Source: UBA4582 sp047629195 (GTDB lineage Bacteria; Pseudomonadota; Gammaproteobacteria; Pseudomonadales; Azotimanducaceae). From it: a DNA stretch of 64,000 bases. Shown here one piece after another: positions 17,360 to 25,557 of this stretch (its first letter is position 1; the number at the start of each line of letters is the position of its first letter). The stretch is from NCBI GenBank assembly GCA_047629195.1, contig JBLHWY010000012.1, forward strand, positions 1-64,000. The letters run 5' to 3'. The notes under the pieces are model-generated. The model made no database searches and had not been told where the DNA came from. It saw only the letters and a program-made list of their open reading frames with translations. A program made the position numbers and the translations under genes.

Positions 17360-18262
17360 ATGGATACAATATATACATCCTGTGTCGCCAGAACCCCCGA
17401 GCAACACCGTGATATGACAGGTGCAGCTAAGACGAAATTGTACGTCTTTGATGCCCATGAAACCGTGGGGCAGACAGATGCCAGAAACAGTAAGGCAGGT
17501 TTCGCGATAAGAAAACTGACTTTTCCTAGAAGCATGATGATCTCTAAATCATCTCCGGACTGGGTTCAATTATCCGTGCGCACTTCCGGAGAAAAATTTA
17601 CCTCTGTAACTCCAAATCTTGGACAGCATTACGAGTCGGCAGTCTTTTTCTCTCCTGCTGACAAAAACATTACGGTCTATTCTTCACCAGGCCACAGCTA
17701 TCTCAGCCTTGGCTTGCACCGAGACATGATAAGCGAACCACTCCGGGAGCGGCTGAATCGTGCTCTCGATTCGCCGGATTTGGCTATCAGTCATGTGAGT
17801 GCTCATTTTCGGAAAACTTTAGTATTTGGCATCAATCAATTGTTGGAGCGGCCAATGCTCGAGCATGATTTCAACGAGCAAATTGAAGCGTATTTTTCCA
17901 GCACTCTGGACGAAGTTGAGCGAACATTACAGATCCATATTTCTGACAACAGGGCTAGGATTATCGCCCACGCGATAAATCTAATCGTAGACAATAAAGG
18001 TAAAAAGTTCACGATGCGATATCTATCTGAAGCCTGCCATTGCAGTATCAGAACGCTAGAGTATGCTTTTAGCAGCAGACTGGGACTCAGCCCAAAAGAG
18101 TTTTTGACTTACTTTAGGTTAAATTGCTATCGGGAACGAATCCTGTCTAACCCCTCATCGACATTGTCGGCACAGGCTTATGAACTAGAATTCAAGCATC
18201 TCGGAAATCTTGCTAAAAATTATCGCAACCTATTCGGTACTCTGCCTTCGGCACGATGCTAA
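17360..18262 (+). CDS. AraC family transcriptional regulator
   Basis: A 300-residue regulator. The C-terminal third carries the double HTH: MRYLSEACHCSIRTLEYAF, RLGLSPKEFLTYFRLNCYRE and a second HTH ending in KNYRNLFGTLPS, the usual FGxxPS-like end. The N-terminal 190 residues have no clear known ligand domain but suit the AraC-binding-like fold of OruR/ThcR-type proteins. AGGAAG precedes the ATG. It is divergent from acyl-CoA dehydrogenases and upstream of a crotonase, so control of acyl-CoA catabolism is likely but inferred. Confidence 0.88.
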   Translation: MDTIYTSCVARTPEQHRDMTGAAKTKLYVFDAHETVGQTDARNSKAGFAIRKLTFPRSMMISKSSPDWVQLSVRTSGEKFTSVTPNLGQHYESAVFFSPADKNITVYSSPGHSYLSLGLHRDMISEPLRERLNRALDSPDLAISHVSAHFRKTLVFGINQLLERPMLEHDFNEQIEAYFSSTLDEVERTLQIHISDNRARIIAHAINLIVDNKGKKFTMRYLSEACHCSIRTLEYAFSSRLGLSPKEFLTYFRLNCYRERILSNPSSTLSAQAYELEFKHLGNLAKNYRNLFGTLPSARC

Positions 18263-18331
18263 TACTGAGCAAGTGACAGACACGCTACTTAGCGACTTAT
18301 TCATCCCATCTTATTTGTGAAAATGCAGGGT

Positions 18332-18357
18332 TCATTTCGAAGAATTTTTCGAAATGA
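18332..18357. promoter_or_regulatory. Perfect inverted repeat TCATTTCGAA-N6-TTCGAAATGA
   Basis: Ten-base arms separated by gaattt, in the 211-bp gap between the AraC gene and the crotonase gene, 117 bp upstream of the latter's ATG. Either an operator or a transcript hairpin after araC; there is no T-run, so an operator seems more likely. Confidence 0.45.
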
Positions 18358-18473
18358 GCATCATCACCCAAATCGACGATCCATTTGGCCCAACAGGAAA
18401 TTAAACGAAGCTCACACCTTTCGAAGATGTTTTGATATAGTCGGACTCAGTTTCCAACAATCAGGACTTCAAT

Positions 18474-19286
18474 ATGAAAGAACAGTACGGAGATGTCACA
18501 GTTACGATGCTCGATGGCTTTGTCGCCCAGTGCGAAATCAGCCGCCCGCCAAACAACTTTTTCGATCTAAATTTGATAAGCGATCTTGCAGATTGTTTTG
18601 AAGATCTCGACAAAAATACGGACTGCAGAGCAATTGTTTTATGCTCGAATGGCAAGCATTTCTGTGCCGGTGCTAATTTTTCATCACCGGAAAGGTCACC
18701 GGGCAAGAAACCCGCTGAAAGTATACTCACTGCGAAGTCTGCAGATAACCGAAATCCACTGTATATAGAGGCAGTGAGGTTGTTTCACTGTAAGAAACCC
18801 GTTGTTGCAGCAGTGCAAGGCGCCGCCGTTGGCGGAGGGTTCGGACTTGCTATGATGGCTGATTTTAGAGTTGTCTGCGAAAACACGCGTATGACGGCTA
18901 ACTTTGTCAAGCTAGGCTTCACACCCGGGTTCGGTTTGACGCACACACTTCAAAGAGTTGTCGGACCACAAAAGGCTAATCTGCTGTTCTATACGGGCAG
19001 ACGTATTAACGGCGAAACTGCTATGGAATGGGGCATAGGTGATGTTTTTGCCGAAGTCGATTCAGTTCGAGAAGCTGCTACAACGCTTGCTCGAGAAATG
19101 GCTGAAAATGCGCCACTCGCTATGATTTCTGTACGCGAGCAAATGCGTCCGGGTCTTGCCGAGGCAGTTCAGGCTGCAACTGATATCGAAGGTAGAGAGC
19201 AAGCTTGGCTACAGAAAACGACTGATCACCGCGAAGGCGTTGCCTCTGTTGCGGAACGCAGGGTCGGCAATTTTCAAGGGAAATAA
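18474..19286 (+). CDS. Enoyl-CoA hydratase/isomerase (crotonase) family protein lacking both catalytic glutamates
   Basis: A 270-residue crotonase. KHFCAGANFS (61-70) and VQGAAVGGGFGLAMMADFRV (about 114-133) give the CoA and oxyanion-hole segments. The two hydratase glutamates are replaced: Gly124 (GGGFG instead of GGGCE) and Phe144 (TANFVKLGFTPGFG instead of the usual QPE). Hydration is therefore unlikely by the classic mechanism. It is transcribed alone after the AraC gene. An AGGAC sits 6 nt before the ATG. The product and substrate are unknown. Confidence 0.88.
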   Translation: MKEQYGDVTVTMLDGFVAQCEISRPPNNFFDLNLISDLADCFEDLDKNTDCRAIVLCSNGKHFCAGANFSSPERSPGKKPAESILTAKSADNRNPLYIEAVRLFHCKKPVVAAVQGAAVGGGFGLAMMADFRVVCENTRMTANFVKLGFTPGFGLTHTLQRVVGPQKANLLFYTGRRINGETAMEWGIGDVFAEVDSVREAATTLAREMAENAPLAMISVREQMRPGLAEAVQAATDIEGREQAWLQKTTDHREGVASVAERRVGNFQGK

Positions 19287-19292
19287 GCTGCC

Positions 19293-20366
19293 CTAGAGTA
19301 GATCAACCAAGGCAAAACACCTGTCCCAGATATAGTCAATTTCTCCGACAGGTGTTCGCCCGCACCTCACTAGTACAAGATCTTTTTCAGGAACACACAT
19401 TATCCTCTGACCATCATACCCACTACAGTAGAACCAATCAGTCTGATCTGGCTTCATCCACCACTGTGCACCGTAGGCTTGTTCTTCATCGATATAAGTG
19501 ACGGAGCGCGCATAATCGACCCATTCAGATGCCAATATTTCCTGACCGTCCCAACTTCCACCACGTAGATAGAGCAAACCAAACCGGGCAAAGTCCTGCG
19601 GTTTTGCAAATAAGAATGAAGACCCAATGAAAGTACCGGAAGTGTCGAATTTGGGTGTTGCTGATCGTATACCTATCGGCTCAAACAACTCATCGTTCAT
19701 AAAGCGAAGCATGCCCGACGCTCCGCCACCAATCACTTCTTTTAAGATCCTACAGATGATGTTAGTCGTGCCACTCGAATAAGACCAATGGCTACCAGGC
19801 TTATGAAGTAAGGGTTTATTCGCCGCAAACGCACCCATATCATGCCGGCCTTCGAACTGTAACATTGGAATCACATCTGATTGTTGTCCATCAACGTAAT
19901 CCTCATTAAATTCGAGCCCGCTGGACATTCGCAGCAAGTGATCTAATGTGATTTCTCGGCGTTCATCATTCTGCCATTCGGGCACTGGCGCAGGATCATA
20001 AATATTAATCTTGCCCTGCCTTACCAGAATGCCAACTAGTGCCTGGGTGATACTCTTCCCCATAGACCAGGAATACTGCAAAACACCGGCATTTGCTCCG
20101 GCATCGTATCGCTCGTACACCAACTCTCCGGCTTTCACGATAGCCAGTGCATAAGTCACCCCCTGAGCTTCCTTAAGGTCAAATATTTCATCACAAAGTC
20201 GCTGAAACTTTTCTGAATCATCCGTACGAACATCGCCCTCTGGCCATGACTTTGTTGGCCAACGCGCAGCGGTTGGCTGCCCGGGCAATTTTGCTAAATT
20301 TGAATTAATGGATTCTGGTTTAAGCATGTCGTTTCGGACCTCTATCTTTTTTGATTGCTCACTCAT
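19293..20366 (-). CDS. Serine hydrolase of the beta-lactamase/D,D-peptidase (class C) fold
   Basis: A 357-residue protein with the SxxK nucleophile motif SMGK (Ser101, Lys104), the second motif HWSYSSGTTN (Tyr as the likely base), and a third-strand segment GYDGQRIMCVP in place of HTG/KTG. Such proteins are usually esterases or amidases rather than antibiotic-inactivating enzymes. The start MSEQSKK is chosen because the longer frame would overlap the end of the upstream membrane-protein gene. No signal peptide is evident. It follows the small membrane protein by 16 bp. Confidence 0.82.
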   Translation of the reverse strand: MSEQSKKIEVRNDMLKPESINSNLAKLPGQPTAARWPTKSWPEGDVRTDDSEKFQRLCDEIFDLKEAQGVTYALAIVKAGELVYERYDAGANAGVLQYSWSMGKSITQALVGILVRQGKINIYDPAPVPEWQNDERREITLDHLLRMSSGLEFNEDYVDGQQSDVIPMLQFEGRHDMGAFAANKPLLHKPGSHWSYSSGTTNIICRILKEVIGGGASGMLRFMNDELFEPIGIRSATPKFDTSGTFIGSSFLFAKPQDFARFGLLYLRGGSWDGQEILASEWVDYARSVTYIDEEQAYGAQWWMKPDQTDWFYCSGYDGQRIMCVPEKDLVLVRCGRTPVGEIDYIWDRCFALVDLL

Positions 20367-20382
20367 TTGCTGAAAACAGCGC

Positions 20383-20799
20383 CTACTCTGAACCCATATC
20401 CATATTCTTAAGGGACCGGAGAAATAATCCCAAACCGCCGATCGCAAGCACGAGAATGACAATTAGTTCAAAGGCGCTCATCGTTCTGAAAGTAAATTGA
20501 ATTGAAGCTATCACGCCAAATATTAACGCCGTTAATGAGCCGATTGAAAGTAGCCAGCCGAGGGGGTTTCTGCTGTTATAGAAAATAAAACCAACACCAA
20601 AAATAAACGGTATCAACACCATGCCAGTGGTCAGATTATAATTGCCACCCAAAGCGTTGAAGCCATATAGCTGCATGCCCAAGCCAAAGGTCGACCGAAC
20701 CATGATGGAATTTAACAACATATAAAATCCACCGCTCATCATGACAAAACCAACAAAAAATTGGCCAATGCCACCGTCTGTTCCACCTGCTCCTTTCAT
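20383..20799 (-). CDS. Small four-helix membrane protein of unknown function
   Basis: A 138-residue protein with four hydrophobic stretches: FFVGFVMMSGGFYMLLNSIM, a glycine-rich MVLIPFIFGVGFIFY, PLGWLLSIGSLTALIFGVIA and FELIVILVLAIGGLGLFL, ending in a charged tail. The start at 20799 is supported by GGAG about 7 nt upstream. I do not recognise the family with certainty. It is followed by the serine hydrolase gene on the same strand and is divergent from the PLP-decarboxylase gene. Confidence 0.7.
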   Translation of the reverse strand: MKGAGGTDGGIGQFFVGFVMMSGGFYMLLNSIMVRSTFGLGMQLYGFNALGGNYNLTTGMVLIPFIFGVGFIFYNSRNPLGWLLSIGSLTALIFGVIASIQFTFRTMSAFELIVILVLAIGGLGLFLRSLKNMDMGSE

Positions 20800-20978
20800 C
20801 TCGATCTCCAGTCTGAACATATCTAGCGATGTTCTTATAAGCGAGCCTCATATTGAGGAGGACTCAGTTGGTTCAAAATCCTAACACAAGTCACTTCCAC
20901 AAGGCTGCCTTGCTGTTATTATGATCAACAATACAGGACACTGAATAATCTCGCTGAATTTTGAAATCGGAGAAAATT

Positions 20979-22223
20979 ATGTTGACGAACATGCCGCAAG
21001 AGAGCCAGAAATGGTCAGTTTTGAAAGAAGATATGATCAAACGGGGTGGGGGCGATGCAAAATGGCGCGAAGGAAAGACAGCAGTTTATGTATTTAATGC
21101 AGGCGAAGATGTGGCACAGGTTCAAAAAGAAGCCTATGCGCTTTACATGTCAGAGAATGGTTTAGGACCACTGGCCTTTCCTTCGTTGAAGCAAATGGAA
21201 GATGAAGTGATTGGCATGGGCTTATCTTTACTGCATGGACCAGAAACGAGTACAGGCTCGATGACGTCTGGTGGTACAGATTCAATAACCATGGCAATTA
21301 AAGCAGCCAGGGACTACCACAGATCCATCCACGCAAACGCCCAGGGCCGTCGACTCAACATTGTTGCGCCCTATTCCGCCCATCCAGCGTTTGATAAAGC
21401 CGCCAAGATGATGGATCTAGATCTTCGGCGAATTCCATGCAGCGAAAACTTACTGGCAGATCCTGCCGCGATGGCTGCTGCGCTAGATGCTGACACTATC
21501 ATGATGGTGGGCTCGGCTCCGTCCTTCCCATATGGCCTGATTGATCCAATCGAAGAACTTGGCGATGTTGCTGAAGCGCACGACAAGTGGCTGCACGTGG
21601 ATGCCTGCGTCGGTGGTTACATTGCCCCTTTTGTTCGCATGAATGGAGCTGACATTAAGCCCTTCGATTTCGAAGTTGCCGGTGTTTTATCCATGTCAGC
21701 TGATCTACACAAATATGGCTACTGTGCCAAAGGTGCATCAACAGTATTGTTTCGTTCGGTAGAATTGATGCAGCATATGATATTCGATTGCGATGGCTGG
21801 CCAGGTGGCAGGATGATCACTCCGACACTATCCGGCACAAGACCAGGAGGCGCAATTTCAGCTGCCTGGGCAGTAATGAATTATCTTGGCGTCGAAGGTT
21901 ATAAAGCGAAACATAAGATGGTCACAGATGCTCGAGAAACAATCGAGGCAGGTGCGGTCGCGCTTGGCTTTGAAATTCTGGGAACGCCGCAATTAGGCCT
22001 GGTAGCATTTAGTCATCCGTCAGAAAACGTTTTTGCAATTTATAAGCAAATGTACAAGCGTGGATGGTTTACGAGCCTGACAACGGAACCTCGTGCTTTA
22101 CATCTAATGCTTTCACCATTTCATGCTGAAGTTACAGATGTGTATCTGGAGGATTTGGAATCATCATTGCAACAAGTTGTTGCCGGCGACACTGATGCTG
22201 TCACAGAGAGCCGCTATAACTAG
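20979..22223 (+). CDS. Sphingosine-1-phosphate-lyase-like PLP-dependent decarboxylase/lyase
   Basis: A 414-residue group II PLP enzyme. TSGGTDSITMAIKAARDY binds the cofactor phosphate, HVDACVGGY holds the Asp (208) that pairs with the pyridine nitrogen, and SADLHKYGYCAKGAS contains the Schiff-base Lys (245). The KYG-x-x-xKG arrangement is typical of sphingosine-1-phosphate lyase and its bacterial relatives rather than glutamate decarboxylase. It would act on a phosphorylated long-chain base or a related beta-hydroxyamine. ATG at 20979 has GGAG 7 nt upstream. It is a single-gene unit. Confidence 0.86.
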   Translation: MLTNMPQESQKWSVLKEDMIKRGGGDAKWREGKTAVYVFNAGEDVAQVQKEAYALYMSENGLGPLAFPSLKQMEDEVIGMGLSLLHGPETSTGSMTSGGTDSITMAIKAARDYHRSIHANAQGRRLNIVAPYSAHPAFDKAAKMMDLDLRRIPCSENLLADPAAMAAALDADTIMMVGSAPSFPYGLIDPIEELGDVAEAHDKWLHVDACVGGYIAPFVRMNGADIKPFDFEVAGVLSMSADLHKYGYCAKGASTVLFRSVELMQHMIFDCDGWPGGRMITPTLSGTRPGGAISAAWAVMNYLGVEGYKAKHKMVTDARETIEAGAVALGFEILGTPQLGLVAFSHPSENVFAIYKQMYKRGWFTSLTTEPRALHLMLSPFHAEVTDVYLEDLESSLQQVVAGDTDAVTESRYN

Positions 22224-22234
22224 CTCCAGCCTCG

Positions 22235-22645
22235 CTAGTCGTCGATAGATGATCGGCGCAGCTTCTTTTTTTGGCCTTGTTTGGTTTTCTTATTAAGACG
22301 CTTGTTAACTGAACTATAACTCGGCTTGGTTGCTCGACGAACCTTGTGCTGAACTTGGCCTTTCTTTAACAGCTCGTCTAATCGGACCAACGCTTCTTGC
22401 TTGTTTTTCCCCTGGCTTCGACTGTTTTGCGCTTTGATGACAACAACACCGGCGTCTGATATACGACGATCTCGCATTTTCAACAGCCGATCTTTTAGGG
22501 CGGTGGGTAAAGTGGACCGCACAATATCAAATCGTAGATGTATTGCTGTGGAGACCTTATTAACATTCTGCCCGCCGGGACCGCTCGCCCGCACGGCCGA
22601 TATTTCCAGCTCTGCCTCAGGAATGTTTTCAACACTTATTCGCAT
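22235..22645 (-). CDS. arfB: Alternative ribosome-rescue factor / peptidyl-tRNA hydrolase ArfB (YaeJ)
   Basis: A 136-residue protein with the release-factor GGQ loop, RASGPGGQNVNKVSTAIHLRF, and a basic C-terminal tail rich in Lys/Arg (NKRLNKKTKQGQKKKLRR) that enters the empty mRNA channel. It frees stalled ribosomes by hydrolysing peptidyl-tRNA without a stop codon. The ATG at 22645 gives the same N-terminal spacing as the E. coli protein; an in-frame GTG lies 24 nt upstream. It sits next to efpL on the same strand, a sensible translation-quality pair. Confidence 0.94.
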   Translation of the reverse strand: MRISVENIPEAELEISAVRASGPGGQNVNKVSTAIHLRFDIVRSTLPTALKDRLLKMRDRRISDAGVVVIKAQNSRSQGKNKQEALVRLDELLKKGQVQHKVRRATKPSYSSVNKRLNKKTKQGQKKKLRRSSIDD

Positions 22646-22716
22646 GACATTTTCACGTTTCGGGCTCACTATTCACGGCGCTTGTTTGCTGTACTCATTT
22701 GCGGTGTTAGAGCTAG

Positions 22717-23283
22717 TCAAGCTCTCGACATGAACTTGGCGTTAGTCGTGTTAACTTTGATTGATTCACCCTGCTCAATATATTCTGGTACCTGCACTAC
22801 AAGACCGGTCGACATGGTGGCAGGTTTGGTTCTCGCGCTGGCTGAAGCTCCTTTAATGCCCGGAGCCGTCTCAACGATTGCCATGACAACTGACTGAGGC
22901 AAATCTATTCCCGCAATTTCACCATCGATCAACAAAGCGGTAATACCTTCCAGACCATCAATCAAATATTCCAGTTGTCCTTCCAACGAATCCTTGTTCA
23001 AGCCATATTGGCTGTAGTCTTCGTTGTTCATAAAAATATACAGCTCGACATCGATATAAGAAAAAAGCACCTGCACACGTTGGCAGTCAGCGGGCCTAAT
23101 CATGTCATCCCCCTTGAATGACTCATCCCTCTTCTGACCTGTAATCAGGTTATTGAATCGAACTTTATAGAGCGTGGAAGAGCCTCTGGAGGAAGGACTT
23201 TTCGCTTCTAAATGTTTAACTATATGAGGTGTGCCATCGAGTTCGACAACTTCACCTTTCTTGAGATCACTGGCTTTTGGCAT
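22717..23283 (-). CDS. efpL: Elongation factor P-like protein EfpL (YeiP)
   Basis: A 188-residue EF-P paralogue. The N-terminal KOW-like domain has a loop SPSSRGSSTLYKVR in place of the lysine-tipped EF-P loop, the mark of EfpL/YeiP. Its C-terminal signature is VVMAIVETAPGIKGASASAR, then KPATMSTGLVVQVPEYIEQG. It relieves ribosome stalling at proline-rich and some other sequences. EfpL is confined mainly to Gammaproteobacteria, so this is one of the best taxonomic hints in the window. Confidence 0.95.
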   Translation of the reverse strand: MPKASDLKKGEVVELDGTPHIVKHLEAKSPSSRGSSTLYKVRFNNLITGQKRDESFKGDDMIRPADCQRVQVLFSYIDVELYIFMNNEDYSQYGLNKDSLEGQLEYLIDGLEGITALLIDGEIAGIDLPQSVVMAIVETAPGIKGASASARTKPATMSTGLVVQVPEYIEQGESIKVNTTNAKFMSRA

Positions 23284-23371
23284 GGCAATGTTAAGCCTCT
23301 AATAAGAAAAACAGCATTGTACACTGACGGTTGGGGAAATTGTCGCTGACTTGAGAATTGAAGTTCCCGAG

Positions 23372-23764
23372 CTAATCCGAACCATTAATCCAGATGTTTG
23401 CTTCGTCAAGATTTCTAAACACCTTGAACTGAATATTGCCGATGAGTTTTAGAATTGTGAGGTAGATTCGCAGCAGTTGAAAGTCAGCACCTCGAGAAGT
23501 AACAATCGCAGCTTTGTAATCTGTTCCTCTACGTTCCGTAAACTGTCGCAAAAGAATCGGCAATCTGCGTACTTCACTGATAGGAATACGTTTTAGATCC
23601 ATCTCGCTGCAATTCCAAATAGCATGCATACCCTCAACAAATCGCTCGTCTTCAAATATTTTCTGATATTCAGTGGCTAGCTCCACAGCAGTGCTGGTGC
23701 CTGTCAGGTTCATCACGACCAAATTATCAAAATGGTCAAAATCACTTTCAAGCGCCAATGTCAT
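23372..23764 (-). CDS. Hypothetical protein, possible SpoIIAA/STAS-like fold
   Basis: A 130-residue soluble protein. AAAGGATT just before the ATG supports the start. The layout suggests alternating strands and helices: an N-terminal strand (LVVMNLTG), a helix (TAVELATEYQKIFED), a central strand (MHAIWNCSEMDL), then DYKAAIVTSRGADFQLLRIY and a C-terminal FKVFRNLDEANIWIN. The last resembles the end of SpoIIAA-like and related single-domain proteins. Function unknown; it stands alone between efpL and an ABM gene. Confidence 0.65.
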   Translation of the reverse strand: MTLALESDFDHFDNLVVMNLTGTSTAVELATEYQKIFEDERFVEGMHAIWNCSEMDLKRIPISEVRRLPILLRQFTERRGTDYKAAIVTSRGADFQLLRIYLTILKLIGNIQFKVFRNLDEANIWINGSD

Positions 23765-24048
23765 AATCCTTTAAATCTTGTGTAAAGCAATTTCAAAAAG
23801 AAATTATCATTCAAGGTTTTCATTTTATGTAATGCCTCAATTACATCGTTTAGCGATAGATCTATGGCGCCAAGGGAGTAACAATGTCAATATCAGCCAG
23901 CGGACTATAAATATATCGTGCCAGCGCCAATTAGATTTAGCCATCTATGCGACTGTTCAGTCCAATACTTTCCGCCTTTTATTACGTCTGGTTTCTGACC
24001 TGCAATTATTGATCAGATTTTGTGCAAACCCATTTATGGAGATTGAAA

Positions 24049-24342
24049 ATGACAATAGGTGTCATCGCTAAATTAAAAATTCAGGAAGGCAAAAATGCCG
24101 ATTTCGAATCAACTTTTCTAGAGCTGCAAACAGCCGTCAGGAGTAGTGAACCTGGTAACAATTTTTATTCACTACATCAATCCAGAGAAGACAATAATGT
24201 TTATATCGTGCTTGAGGAGTATAAAGATCAAGATGCCCTCGATGCACATGGCAGGTCAGATCACTTTAGATCTATCGGCGGCAAACTAGGGCCATTTATG
24301 GCCGGCGCACCTGACATTGAATACATTGATGGCGTTGGATAA
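24049..24342 (+). CDS. Antibiotic biosynthesis monooxygenase (ABM)-domain protein
   Basis: A 97-residue dimeric ferredoxin-like ABM protein: TIGVIAKLKIQEGKNADFES, GNNFYSLHQSREDNNVYIVL and EYKDQDALDAHGRSDHFRSI, with the conserved HxxSxHF-like end. Such proteins are small cofactor-free monooxygenases or quinol/aldehyde-handling enzymes. The ATG at 24049 has GGAG 9 nt upstream; a longer frame lacks this. It converges with the esterase gene. Confidence 0.88.
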   Translation: MTIGVIAKLKIQEGKNADFESTFLELQTAVRSSEPGNNFYSLHQSREDNNVYIVLEEYKDQDALDAHGRSDHFRSIGGKLGPFMAGAPDIEYIDGVG

Positions 24343-24366
24343 CACTAACCACTCACGCACCCTACC

Positions 24367-25392
24367 CTAACAGAGCGCTTTGTATAGGAAGGGCAGTGAC
24401 TCGTCCATACGATAATTAATGCTGGAGTGGTCATCTGGAAATTCGGCGTAGTAATGCTGAATACCAAACCGCTCCAGCTTTTCAACAAATCTTCTCGCCC
24501 CAAACGCCAGTCCATATTGATCTTTCGAACCACAATCGATGTAAACACCTTTGAGTGACTTCAGATTCTGTTGCGCCGACTCAGATTCGATCATCTCGAC
24601 CGGATCCCAGTTTAACCATGCTTGCCAACGTTCCGGGATGATTTCACACGTATCCATCGTCACTGGCAACCGTATACCAAACAAACTAGCGGGATCTGGA
24701 TCATACGTGGCCGCCATTGCGAGGGTCATCAAAGTATGGAATTTTGAACCTGACATCTTAACGTCTGAAATAAGTTGCGACACAAAAGATTCTATACTGC
24801 CGCCAGACGCCTCAAGCGCTATGATCGTGTTTGCAAAATCGTTGCCATAAACCAGTTCAAATGCCATATCGCCCGAATGGCATGCAACTGCCCCCCAATG
24901 ATTGGCGTGCTGCATACCGTGAACGATTGCCCCATAGCCGCCGCTAGATTTGCCGAACACACCTCGATTTCCCGCGCCGGGCTTGACTCGAAAGTTGGCT
25001 TCAATTGCAGGAAGCATTTCATGGGTTAGATAAGATGCCCAATTTCCCATCGCGAGCGAATCAATATACTGATTGCCACCGAGGGATGTAAAACAATCCG
25101 GTAGCGCAATAATGACCTCACCCATTTTCTCCTCTTCAATGAGTCTCTCAACTCGTTGCGGTACATTCTCAGCAAAACCTTCCCAACCGACATGGGAGAG
25201 TCCACTCCCAGTAAATCCTACTAAATCAACCAGTAGTGGATAGTATTTAGCTGATGTTGCATACCCCGCAGGCATATAAACGGCCACTTCTCTATTCACC
25301 GGATCGCCTAAGAGATTACCTTCGAGTTCAGATGATCTGACAACAATTGTTTCGATGCTGCCTTTTAGAGAATTAAAATTGTGCGTTGGCAT
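24367..25392 (-). CDS. Alpha/beta-hydrolase esterase (esterase D / Fes-like)
   Basis: A 341-residue cytoplasmic hydrolase. The fold starts with VNREVAVYMPAGY and YYPLLVDLVGFTGSGLS; the nucleophile elbow is GVFGKSSGGYGAIVHG (Ser of GKSSG), and the C-terminal FPDDHSSINYRMDESLPFL supplies the His. These features match the putative esterase family that includes enterochelin esterase and S-formylglutathione hydrolase relatives. GAGG lies 9 nt before the ATG. The substrate is unknown. Confidence 0.85.
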   Translation of the reverse strand: MPTHNFNSLKGSIETIVVRSSELEGNLLGDPVNREVAVYMPAGYATSAKYYPLLVDLVGFTGSGLSHVGWEGFAENVPQRVERLIEEEKMGEVIIALPDCFTSLGGNQYIDSLAMGNWASYLTHEMLPAIEANFRVKPGAGNRGVFGKSSGGYGAIVHGMQHANHWGAVACHSGDMAFELVYGNDFANTIIALEASGGSIESFVSQLISDVKMSGSKFHTLMTLAMAATYDPDPASLFGIRLPVTMDTCEIIPERWQAWLNWDPVEMIESESAQQNLKSLKGVYIDCGSKDQYGLAFGARRFVEKLERFGIQHYYAEFPDDHSSINYRMDESLPFLYKALC

Positions 25393-25557
25393 TCAGGTTT
25401 CCTCAGGTTTTCGTAAGCAACTCTTGAAGGAACTCAAGAGTTTTATCATCACCAGAATATAATGCGGGGATACCGAAAAGAATAAAAGGGCTAAATGCCA
25501 TGCTCCGGACTTACCTTCCGTGCTAGATTACCGCGTCAACAAATTGGAACATAACAA

